The position numbers and the translations under genes are program-made. Shown here one piece after another: positions 47,338 through 58,091 of a stretch of DNA of 64,000 bases (position 1 is its first letter; every line of letters starts with the position of its first letter). The notes beneath the pieces are model-generated. The model searched no databases and was not told the DNA's origin. It worked only from the letters and a program-made list of their open reading frames with translations. The DNA lies in the NCBI GenBank assembly GCA_016584495.1, contig WAID01000019.1, positions 1-64,000 on the forward strand, read 5' to 3'. The stretch comes from Celoporthe dispersa. Taxonomy: Eukaryota; Ascomycota; Sordariomycetes; Diaporthales; Cryphonectriaceae.

Positions 47338-47709
47338 ATAGACTGTAGATTTAGACCATTCAAGCTATCTGTCATCGCGAATCCAATTGTCCAGTCAGTA
47401 GCCCCTGCCGTAACAAATATTCCATAGCTGCTCTGAGCTCTGAAGACAGCTTCCCCGGGTTTTGAGAGCATGATCTGAGATGGTCGAGTATTATAATTAG
47501 CAGCTTATCAACCTCAGATTATTCCTCGAGCCTCCTTCTATGGGACTGACTCTCATTAAGCTATGGCGCGCTACAGAAAGAAGGAAAGGAAAGAGAAAAG
47601 GCCAGCTAGAAAGCTGAGGCTATCTACACTGCTGGGCAGGCGCCTGGCAACAGCGCACAGGCCAGGTCAGGCCAGTGACTCACTGGCCCTCGCACACCTT
47701 CTCTTTCCT

Positions 47710-48270
47710 GAAGGCAGCATATTATTTACAAGCTCTCTATTATATAGTTCGATATTCGATAATTTACTATTTATATGTATTATATGAATGCTAGCAGATG
47801 CTAGTATTATGATTGGCAGTGCTATCTGTATCTCAAATATATTTATGAAAGCAATTATTCGAGGAGTTTCCCTATCCAGATCTATCTCAATATCATAATT
47901 AGCAAGTTTTTCGAATCCAATAGCTATATAAATTTCGTAATAGCTTATATAGACTTGTCAATTATAATACACCTAATTTTGATAGCTGTATAATATACTA
48001 TTTGCTAGTTAATAATATTAATATTAGAGCTGAATAGGATAAAGTTCCATTTATCTTTAAGAGAGAAATTGATTCGAATACTTTTGCTATAACTATTTTT
48101 ATTATTTTATCTTCCTAAGCTTTAGAGCTGTAGCTCAGTTTATAAAGAGCAATTTTAAATACTACGCAGTTTTAGCAGCTATATAAGAGCTGCATAGCTA
48201 GTTCCTTACTTTATAAGCATAGATATAGGTAAAATGCTATAGCTCTGGGACAAAAGTAAAATCAGGGGTA
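47710..48270. repeat. very AT-rich block, probably decayed repeat
   Basis: Strongly TA-rich sequence with stop codons in every frame and scattered AGCTATA-like words, embedded between GC-richer flanks. The composition is what repeat-induced point mutation leaves, but no parent element can be named. Confidence 0.4.
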
Positions 48271-49316
48271 GCCCGTATTAAATTTGCGCAGCGTGCTTAC
48301 CAACGATGCGTCCTGCCTGGCTGGCCCTTCGGTGAAAAGGCCACGGTACCAAGCTGTCCGATGCTGCGTCCTCTTACCAACACGCTTCCAACAATGCACC
48401 GAGGAAGCGCATCCAGCCGTCTTGGGCCACGGCGATGCTCAAGTCCAGCGCAGGAAATGGAGACGAGCGGCCGTCTTCAGCTATCGACAGCTCTGGAGAT
48501 GACGGTATGCGCCTCGGGCTCGTCCCGGACTTGCACGCGACTAAGACTACTGTTGCCATTCCCCTGTCAACTGTTCGGGCCCAAAATAATGAAGGATCTG
48601 GTGCAATCCGGGTTGAAAATGGTTGGGACATAAGATACAGCGAAAGGAATCACTTAGGGCATGGTATGTGATGGGTCAGGGTCAGCGATAGGAGCCATGC
48701 ATGTCTGCTACAATACATTGTAAAGACTTGTTCCATTGTATGTTTTGAAAATTGACGTTTCAATGCATATATACAAGGTATTTTCTTCTTTTTCTTCAGA
48801 TTCTTGGTATGCTCTCCTGGCCTTGACTTTGGCAATATATCAACTCTCATCAACTTTCAAGTCTTACCAAAGCCCTCCTTCTCTAAGCGGGGCGTGAGGA
48901 AATGGGTGGAAAGCTTCGAATCAGCAAGGTCGGAATATTACTCCAAGGGAGCTCTCAAGATTCTACAAAATTACCATTCAGCTCGTGTCACGCTGTGTAC
49001 TAATATGAGACATCCACAGCCACGGTGGGGATTTAAAAACCGCCAAATGTAACCAGACCTGAGATTATAAAACATGCTTACTGTTTCAGTATTGCCTTAT
49101 GCGGTGTAATTGGTAGGCGTGCAGCCACTGGATGTATTATTAGCGTGAACATTTTTCAGCTGGCCTGGTCGGATTGTCGAGATCCAAGAGGCATCTTGGG
49201 GAATGGCCTTCGTATAAGTTACTCACAAATGCCTTTTGCTCCACCGAGTCGGTAAGTCGAAGCAGGGGTCTTGAACACATCTTTGACCTCTAAACGTATG
49301 TCCTCATCACAGTACA

Positions 49317-52038
49317 ATGCAAGATCGCAGACAGGGGAGCCAGGCACTCGAGCCACTCTCTCCCGGTCCCGCGGATTCGAGGCTGCTGAGTATCTATCAG
49401 GACGAGCAACCAATCGACCCCGTCTATAACCAAGAATCATCCCATGGTCCTATAGAACAAGCGAGCATTCGCCTTAGGCCTTTGTCATCCAATCACCAAG
49501 ATAGGGCCATATCAGGCATAACAACTGCAAACTCTACGTCAGTCGACCTCGACGAGCCTGGGACGCGCAGCCACTCATCGAGCCCTCACACACTTTCCTC
49601 CCAGACTCTTCCAGCTCAGCCGGCTGGTAACACTTCTAGGATCTCGCAGCAACTCCATGTAAACCCTCGTACAACAAAAATGTTGGCCGGCCTGCAACAC
49701 TGGAAGTGGGAGATACTGGCTCTGGTAACCTCGCTCGGATTAATGATTGGTATCTTTGTGGTGCTAGCAAAGTACGATGGTGACGAGCAGCCTGACTGGC
49801 CATACCATATCAATATCAACTCGCTCGTCTCAGTGTTCACCGCTGTCATAGCAGCCCAAATCGGGGTTATCCTCACAGAGAGTACGTAAAACAAGATGCA
49901 TTTCCGATATAAAAGACGAAGTGCTCACACTTCGGTCCTACAGTAATCAGCCAGCTCAAATGGTCTTGGTACAGACACCCTCATGCACTGCGAGACCTAC
50001 AACATTATGACGAAGCGTCGAGAGGAATGCTGGGTTCTTTGAAGTTCGTCGGGCGTTTCTTACGGCAACCCGCATCGTAAGTTCCCTGCCCTACAAAAAT
50101 TAGCATAATATTTACATGTATACATCGTACTAACCATAATCTTTGCCTCGATTCAAGATACCTTGCAACAACTGCTGCATTGATCTTCCTCGTCTCGGCG
50201 GCCATCGGGCCCTTTGCGCAACAGGGCATTAAGACATACGCTTGCCTTAGGCCCCTGCACAATATCAGCGCTTCAATACCCGCCTCGGTCTACGTTAACT
50301 CAAGTCTCCACGTGGGAGCCATAAGCCCCACCGAAGGCAGGCAGCCCAACCTGCAAATGATGATATCCATCGTGGAGGGCGTTATAAGCTCTCCAAACAC
50401 AATGAAGTTATCCTTTGACTGCCCTACTGGGAACTGCGACTTTGATCCTTATTCGTCTCTTGCTTATTGCAGCTCCTGCCACGATATCACATCTATGGTT
50501 CGACAGCAATACGGGCCGACCTCCTTCGACAAGAGTGAGAATGGATGGAACTATACTCTCCCTGGCCAGGACTGCCACCTTTCGTTCCTAAACCTTCGAG
50601 GCCATCCTCGCCTTGCGACTACGGGAGCTACCAGTGCTTCCCGAGACACATGATCACCTGCCCTGGTCAGGACGCACGGCGCCACGAGTTCCACAGCGCC
50701 GTGAATATCACCATTATGTCCATCAGCTGGGCCAATTGCTCCGACAACTCTGCCGATGGCGACCCCGATAACTCAAGCTGCGGAGAGTTTCCGGCACAGC
50801 TGACGAGTCTGGCCAACACGTCCGGGTTGGTGGCTGTGAACTGCACACTGGGACTCTGCGTCCAGGACTACGTCAGCCGCGTGCGAGTCGGGTTTCTAGA
50901 AGAAACAATAACGAGTAGCCTAGCTGCAGGCTTGAACGCTGGGGACATCACGAACCTGGACCCAGAACGGGATTTCGATGATGAGGATGGCGGTTATGAA
51001 ATCTTGAACCTACCGTGCACCATCGACGCAAAGCTATACGACTCTTCCAACATATCCCAAGTTCCGGACGCCCCAGGTCGAAGGTTCGCCTCGGTCCGAC
51101 GTAATGGGCAAAACATCACCGCGCCGCTCGAATGTATATTTTCTACAGGGCAAAACTTGCCTTGGGCCGTCAACCAATTCATTGCTGAGCAGCTATTCGA
51201 GGCCACCGATACTGACGATGATGATTCGGCCTCTTGCTCAAAAGATAACATCGACGAAGTCAGTACATGTGATCCCTGGTACCTAGCACCTGTGTTTAAC
51301 GACGGCAGAGCGACCACGGCGACCATCTCATCTGTGTTCGATAATATAGCTGCGGCTATCACCAACCGCATGCGCACAACCGGCTCAAATGCCTACGCGA
51401 ATGCAACAGGCCTGGCTCTGGGCACCGTAATCCAGACAAATGTGTGTGTACGGATCGAATGGCCCTGGCTTGCCCTTCCTCTTGTACTGATACTTTTTAC
51501 CATGGTATTGTTCGTCGTCTTGCTGATCACATCAAGACGCTTACAAAAGGCCCAAGGTCAGCCCGTCTGGAAATCTTCGGCTCTTGTCCCCTTCTTCCAC
51601 GGCATACAATCAATCCACCAAAGCCCAGCTAAAGTGGCCAGGAATAGCAATGGCCCGGTTGATCCAACGCAGCAAAATCAACCGTCATCAGAGGCTTTGA
51701 GTGTACAGGGCCATGGAGATCTGATGAGCTTTGAGCAAATGAATTCCGAGGCAGAGAAAATTATGCTCCGGCTCGAGACGATGTCTCTAGGTCAGCAAGG
51801 GTTTGTTGTTGTGAAAGGCAAGGATTCTGACCACCAGATAGTCTTGACAAAACGTCGACTTTCCAGGCGGTCTGCCAATCTACACCGCGATGGGGACACA
51901 TTGCTCTTTACTCAGAACCAAGACAACAGCCAGGAGTTTGAGAGGATGGAGAACGTGGATCTGGAAAGCCAGCTTACGTCATCTTTGCCTACATTATCTT
52001 TGCCCGAGTCTCTACAGAGCGTGTGTCGGAACAGCTAA
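49317..52038 (+). CDS. DUF3176 multi-pass membrane glycoprotein
   Basis: Uncharacterised fungal membrane protein. Exons 49317-49881, 49944-50076 and 50158-52038; introns are 62 and 81 bp (branch ACTAAC near 50129). The Ser/Pro-rich cytosolic N-terminus is about 120 residues. The DUF3176 signature follows: HWKWEILALVTSLGLMIGIF and FDG-like YDGDEQPDWPYHININS, then a second helix and EIISQLKWSWY across the splice. A third helix (ATTAALIFLVSAAIGPFAQQ) precedes a long ectodomain with many cysteines and N-glycosylation sites. A final helix (WLALPLVLILFTMVLFVVLL) leads to a tail beginning WKSSALVPFFHG. One base is missing near 50590; adding a C continues NPSRPSSPCDYGSYQC. The function of the family is unknown. 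Confidence 0.87.
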
Positions 52039-53364
52039 AGAACAGTATTTTTGGGGATTGAGACTTGAAGAGCGAAGGAGCACCTGAGAATTTCGAGCGA
52101 AGCATAGAAACTATTGAAATCTCGATCATTTTCGCGTGGTTCTGTGTTCCTAATGTCTCTAGACGCTCGCTCGAGGAGACTGATAGCTTGTCCAAGTCCA
52201 AGGCGCCGCTGCGGAAACTTCATACGGTGCAGCTGGGTTTGCTCCATGAGCCCGGGTCTTCCAAGGAAGATGTGGGAACTGCCGAGAAGGTGGAGGTGCT
52301 GGGCAAGGATTGATTAAAGCACAAGCTGCATGCTTTGATAATGAATGCAGTCGTTCTCTATTCTGTCTCGCTAAGCCCGAACCCCTTCCGAACACCTACA
52401 GACGGGACCTAAATATCGCAGTATTATATAGTTCGACTCAGTAGATACGTTGGAGGCCAATTAGTAAAGACATCTCCACCTATGGCCAGGTCACTGGTCG
52501 TCATGTTCAGCAGGGCGCTCTCACCCGCCTGCAAATGTCAGCTCTGGAACTGCACTGCCTCTTCTGCAATGAACACGCTCACGAATCCCAGGCCTACAAG
52601 TGCGGCAGCTCAGGGCCTCGCAGGGCCTGGTGGGTCTAGTGCTTCTGGCTTGTACATAATTACCATCTTCATTCTTCCCTACTTAGTGATGAACAGCTCT
52701 GCAGGTGGCACAACTCTGCCAGCTAGAGTTTCTTGTCAGGCAGGCCGCAATGTGACAGGCACAATTAGCAAAGAATGGACTACAGTATTTAGAACTACTA
52801 TGTAGGTTGTTTAAAAGGGGCCATATTACTAAAGGTAATTCTGCGTACGAGCTTCGGGCTTTATCCCTCCACTCTTAGCCCCGGGACATGGCCTTTTTAT
52901 TCTGGATTTCCAACAATTAGTCATACCCTCGGGCAGCCTTGTAAGTCAGGACGGCCTTTACGGAGTTTATGCTAGTCATGATTGGTTGGTTGATTTCCAA
53001 TAATCAGTCACCCGCAACAGCCTTGGCTGCCTTGCTGAGCAATGCTCAATAACGAAAACGCGTTCCAATGCCACTATACCACTTTTGGGCACAGCATTCG
53101 ACGGAGCGACTTTCCATCCTGCACCTGCTTAAGAAAATTGTCTGGCAGATGTCCTCTTGTCCACGGAGCTGGAGACAATATCCTCGACCACAAATATAAA
53201 TATGACCTTGCTGCTTTGGCATGTACAAAATGGTCCTAATAACAGTTATCGACGATCCCTCGACACCCTACAGCTCAGCACACCTCGCTCGTCTAATTAC
53301 AACCTACACTTAGTGTTTCCATAATTCCGCTTTCTCCTCACGTTCATAGACCTGGCCCGCGACC
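52039..53364. other. intergenic, no gene recognised
   Basis: Short frames only. Contains an imperfect direct repeat (52904-52941 and 52991-53026, sharing GATTTCCAA.AAT.AGTCA and CAGCCTTG). The right end is the promoter of the oxidoreductase gene. Confidence 0.55.
52904..53026. repeat. imperfect direct repeat pair
   Basis: Two copies of about 36 bp, 87 bp apart, begin GATTTCCAAYAATYAGTCA and end CAGCCTTG. No element or gene is attached to them. Confidence 0.55.
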
Positions 53365-54545
53365 ATGACTAAAACAGTTGTAATTCTCGGTGCCTCCTTC
53401 GCAGGTGTCCCGATAGCCCACCATCTCCTCGCACATCAGGTGCCGCTCATCCCAGACCTAAAAATCATCCTCGTCGCCCCCAACACGCACCTCTACTGGG
53501 CCCCGGCCGCGGTACGCGGCATCGTACCCGGAACCGGTTTCGACGACAAGCTCTTTCACCCCGTCGCCCCGGCCTTTGCAAAGTACCCGGCTGAAAAGTT
53601 CGAGTTCGTCCTCGGCACGGCCGAGGCACTGGACACCACAGCAAAGATCGTCGCCGTGCGCAAGATAGAGGACGGGGCCGCGAGGAGATCCCGTACCACA
53701 CCCTAGTCATCGCCACGGGGACGAGCGCGAAGGAGGACATGCCGTTCAAGACGCTCTCGACGACCGAACACACGAGGGACGTGCTGCGCGGCTGGCAGCA
53801 GAAGATTGAGGCCGCCAAGTCGGTCGTCATAGCGGGCGCAGGCATCACGGGAATCGAGGTCGCCGGGGAGCTGGCGGATGTGTTTGGGAAGAACGCAGGT
53901 GGCAAGGGGAAGAAGAAGATCACGCTCGTCGGAGCGGGCGTCTTGCCGCTGCACGACGCGATGATCACAAGCGTCAGGCAGGCTGCTAAGAAGAGCCTGG
54001 AGAAGATGGGCGTCCATGTCATCCTGGATGCCAAGGTCACAAAGATCGAGGATGCGGCGTCGGGCTCCAAGACTATTACCTTGTCTTTGTCCGGTGGCAA
54101 GATGGACACCTTGGAAGCCGACGTTGTCATCCCCACGTACGGCCTGGAGCCCAACACATCGTTCGTCCCAGGGCCGATGCTGGACCATCGTGGCTATGTG
54201 AAGCAGACAAAGTTCCTCCGTGCAGAAGGCCACGATGACATCTTTGTCGTCGGGGATGTTGGAAACCTCGAGACGCCGCAGGGCATGCACACCGAGAACC
54301 AGATCGCCCATATTGTCAAGAGCCTCGGGGCACAGCTGAAGGGAGAGAAGGTGAAGGAGTATACCTTCAGCAAGGAAGTAGGATTTGGGGCCTCGCTCGG
54401 TCCGGGCGGCGGTGTTGGTCAGATGTTTGGATGGAGACTTCCAAGCTTTGTTATAAAGTTTGTCAAAGCAAAGACTTTAGCAACGGACAAAGCGGCTGAA
54501 TTTATGGCGGGAACAAAGACTATCATGCAGAGCAAGTGGGCCTGA
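53365..54545 (+). CDS. AIF2/AMID-like FAD-dependent oxidoreductase
   Basis: Pyridine nucleotide-disulfide oxidoreductase of the AMID (apoptosis-inducing factor 2) type, related to NADH/NADPH:quinone reductases. Single exon, about 393 residues. The N-terminal FAD-binding dinucleotide fold is TVVILGASFAGVPIAHHLL, followed by HLYWAPAAVRGIVPG as in fungal AIF-like proteins. The ATG motif is YHTLVIATGTSA, the NAD(P)-binding fold VVIAGAGITGIEVAGEL and the second FAD motif DDIFVVGDVGNLE. No signal peptide or mitochondrial presequence is evident. One base is missing in the GGGG run at 53674-53677; adding a G joins KIEDG to GREEIPYHTLVIATG. Physiological substrate unknown. Confidence 0.9.
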
Positions 54546-55302
54546 TGTTGAATTATTCACTCGTAATACCATACATATGATTAATGCTTTCATGATCCAA
54601 AAGGAATAGTATCACGACTTCTGACGAACCCCTCCTCTGAATTTTTAGTTTGACCAATCAGCATACAGGAATTATTTGCAGAGGAACAGTATTGAGAGCA
54701 CTCCTTTCCTGACGTGCCTCCAGCGTTCCCGCCCAGCCTCCACTCCGTTGAATAAACTTCTGGATGACCTATATGCAAGCTGGAAGAAGTCCATGCTCGT
54801 CTTCTTGTGCATGTCTCACCCCTAGTCTTATTGGCGGCTCTCCTCCATACAGCATCAATGGAAATATTCTAAGAGGCTGACCTAATAAGAAGCGATCTGA
54901 CAAGAGGGTTATCCTTGCAAGCCGAGGACCATGGGCATAAATCTAGTCACTTTAAAGTTGACCAAACCTGGGTTCAAATATTCTCCTCTCTTAATCACAT
55001 TTTGCTTCCAGTCCTCGATTTTTTGTTTGCAGGTCTCACGGATATAAATCTAGAGACATTTCTATTCACTATCTGCTGATTAAGACTCTCTAGTCAGAGG
55101 TATCTCAGCTGAAGCAGAGCTGCGCAGTGATGCGATCTATATGTGATCCTATAAATAGATATCAAGCTCGCTCACACAACTAGTGACCACCGAATTTACT
55201 TAACGTCAAGTGCCTGTCCCTTCGTAGCAGAAGGCTGGGCCTCCTCACAAGGCATCAGTAAGGAGTCGACATCGGGATCCGAGACGGCACCCCTTCTCCT
55301 TG
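54546..55302. other. intergenic, no gene recognised
   Basis: Spacer between convergent genes. Short frames only; AT-rich from about 54950 to 55200. Confidence 0.55.
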
Positions 55303-57295
55303 TCATTTCGAATCCCGAGTTCGATGCAGATGAGGGTCCGACCGTCGCACGACCGCAAAACAAGTCCAGTCTTGGCCATCGGCCTCAGCACCAGCCTCGC
55401 CACCGCTGCCGTGCTCGGCCACGGGCCTCGTCACTCTCAGAAGCCGTAACTTTGTGCCAGCCAGCTGCTTAGAAAGTGGCTGGGCGCCACTCGTATCCTC
55501 TGCAGAGATGAGGGCGTCTAGCTCCGGATTCCGAGTCGTGCGCAGGAGAGTGGAGAAGGAGGTGCTGAACGATGCCGACGAGGCTTTGCTCACGCACACG
55601 AAACCCACTGCTACTGTGATCGATGTGGTGACCACGCCGGTGATGTACGATATCAGAAGATTGCGAGGGTTATAAACGTAGGCGTTCTGAGGTGTTAATA
55701 TCGTCACAGGCCCCATGGCCGCAGAGGTTTCATTTTGCCTGGTGGAAAGATATATGTCAGTATATCTGGAAAGGAGGTTCTCAAGAGTACCTGCACGGGG
55801 AGAGATCCAAACATGCGAGCGACATACAAGAAGGAGCTTTCACTAAAGAGGCTCAAGGTAGCGTTGGTGAAGATCTGCTCCAGAGCCTGCGCCATATCCA
55901 GCACATCTGAACCTGGTGCTGGCGGGTCGCTTGCGACATTTTCCAGAGTGTTCATTTCGTACTGCAGTGCGTACATCTCCTTCGTATCCATCAAGGCGCT
56001 TTTGACGATTTGTGTTTGCGTTGCTGTAATTGGTCCGTAGTGAGAGTTTCGTAGGTATCCTATGAGTTGTTGGCCCACGGCATCTATCATGGCGAAATAA
56101 GCCACTCCAGATGTCGAGCAGACACCAGTTCCGGACACATCCACATAATTTGACTCATCCTCGCACATTTCCAAGGCATTAACGGAATTTACTTCGTTGA
56201 GAGTCGTTATGTCCGTTACTGTCAGGTTCTGCTGCTCATTGTTAAATGAGAAGTTCACCTGGTATGAAGAGTTGTATAGCCCGCACTCGATCGTTTTATT
56301 AGCTGGCCCGACCGTCGTTCCGCCTCCAACGACCACGTAAAGTTTCGCATAATCTGTAGACATCTCGTCAAAAGTGCTCGACTGCTTGTCGTTGTAGACA
56401 TCACTCAAGCCAGATATTGCCTCTGCGTTGGAGTCTTGGGACCCGTTGAGACCATATTGTGGGACGAAGGCGATAAAGGTCGTGGCGTCCTCCGTGCCCT
56501 CCGGATTGATTAGAGACGTGACCTCTGAATTGTTGACAGATGTCGCAAGGCCGCAGGATAGAGAAGGACCGAAGAATTGAAGCGCGTAAGAAGAATTAGG
56601 AAAAGGTGCTGTGACACTGAGGATCGAGCCTTGGGAAGTCACCGCCGCTACCATCCGGGATATGCTACTTGATGGCGCCGTGTAACCAGAACCAATACCT
56701 ATCTGTGCAAATTTAGGTACTGCGTCGTAGTTAATAGAGGGTATTTTTGGTAAACCACGGTCTCGTTCGGCCGTGGTGAGACCTGGACAGTAAGTGTTCC
56801 GGGAGTGAATATAGCAATGAAAGGTATAGCCCTTTAGGCTGGTCAGCATGTAATTAATACCGCCAGTTGGGTCGGGTATTTCATGGCAACTATAGTCTCG
56901 GGGAGTGAATGTAATTACCAGACAACGGCTGCCATCACCGCTAGAGGGAGGCCAGTCGTCCAGAACTCCAAGCTACAAAAGCTCCACAAGTCGTTGAGAA
57001 CCGCAAATGTCGCATCGACACCAGCCAGAGTAAAGTTTTTCGATTTCAAATGATACCAGAGCAGCTGCGTATAGGCAAATCCGGCTGCTGCTGTCAGGCA
57101 TGTCTTCACAAGAAACGCGAGTCCTGTGCCGATCCGATTGTACCACTCCTGCTGCTCACTGCTCTGGACCACTTGTTGGTCCACATGGGAGTAGAAGATG
57201 TGGTGCGCCACAGCTGTGATCGTCCCGAGCAATAGCCCTCCGGTCATCAGGAATGGTACTGATGTGACGAAGCGCTTGATCCCGAGGTTCTTCAT
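55303..57295 (-). CDS. Multi-pass membrane glycoprotein, uncharacterised fungal family
   Basis: Membrane protein with no named domain that I recognise. The start MKNLGIKRFVTSVPF (57295) leads directly into the first helix (LMTGGLLLGTITAVAHHIFY), then a second (IGTGLAFLVKTCLTAAAGFA) and a third (WTTGLPLAVMAAVVW). Intron 56832-56918 (87 bp) precedes AIPFIAIFTPGTLTVQVSP, as in other fungal surface proteins of this shape. A long ectodomain with many NSS/NAT/NLT sequons and Cys follows, then a C-terminal helix (LLISYITGVVTTSITVAVGF) and a tail with LRTTRNPELDAL. A second intron probably spans 55739-55790, but the junction phase does not close without a further base change. One base is missing in the TTTTT run at 56743-56747. 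Similar layout to the DUF3176 gene 3 kb away, but the signature differs. Confidence 0.72.
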
Positions 57296-58091
57296 GGTGT
57301 AGATGTGGTGATAGTGATAATGGCGACGGCGGTAAATATCATATTCGTATCGAAATGAAGACGTAGAAGACGATTGAGAACACACAAACGAAAATCTTGG
57401 GATTAAGCCAGAAGATTTAATAACAACACAGGCCCAGGACGTTGGTTATCTTGTATTATAGTATAATTCCACAACTTCGCTGCTTAGTGCGAGCGAGGGT
57501 CTCATGCAGTCAGCTTCAGCTGATCCTCTGCGTCGCCTTCATAAGTCATCTGGCTATGTAGCCTTGTGGGTCTTATCACCAAAGTTTCAGCAGGCTAATT
57601 TGCCTAGCAACATGTGAAAATGGGGGCTGGGCGCATATACCCCACTAGCTGTGAATACGACTGACTGTATGTCTTGCAGCGAATGTGCACAAAGAAGAAG
57701 ATATGATTCCAATGCTCTCTCGGTTGATGCTCTCTCTGCTGGACCCCCTGCCGTCCTATGTTCACCTCTGTTACTTGCACATTATGGACGACAAGCAAGC
57801 TGCAATGTAATGTTACACATACGAGCTGCTCATGATATCTACATTAGAATGATCCCAACCCATAGGTTGCTTGTGCTAGTAGTTTAAATACATAATTAAT
57901 TGTGCTACAAAGAGCAGCAAGCCGATGAACGCCTCCCCGCTTGAGGTATCTCCCAGTCTATATCCCTTGTCCAGTCGTGGCAGTTCGTGACGCATTGCTC
58001 AGCAAGCCCTTTTGGAAAAACACAAATCAACCTCCCCAATGTGGTCTTAAACAAAGAAAAATTGCCCACATGTTGAACAAGCTTCTTGTCT
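57296..58091. other. intergenic, no gene recognised
   Basis: Promoter of the membrane-protein gene on the left and SEC59 3' region on the right. No supported frame. Confidence 0.55.

Larger units (their letters stand above)
46027..49316. other. AT-rich gene-poor region
   Basis: About 3.3 kb without an intact gene. It contains a faint copia-type gag trace at 47071-47337 and a very AT-rich block at about 47710-48270, dense in TA and stops. The pattern fits an old, mutated transposable-element island. A tRNA-like D-arm sequence lies at 48126-48150. The right end is the promoter of the DUF3176 gene. Confidence 0.55.
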
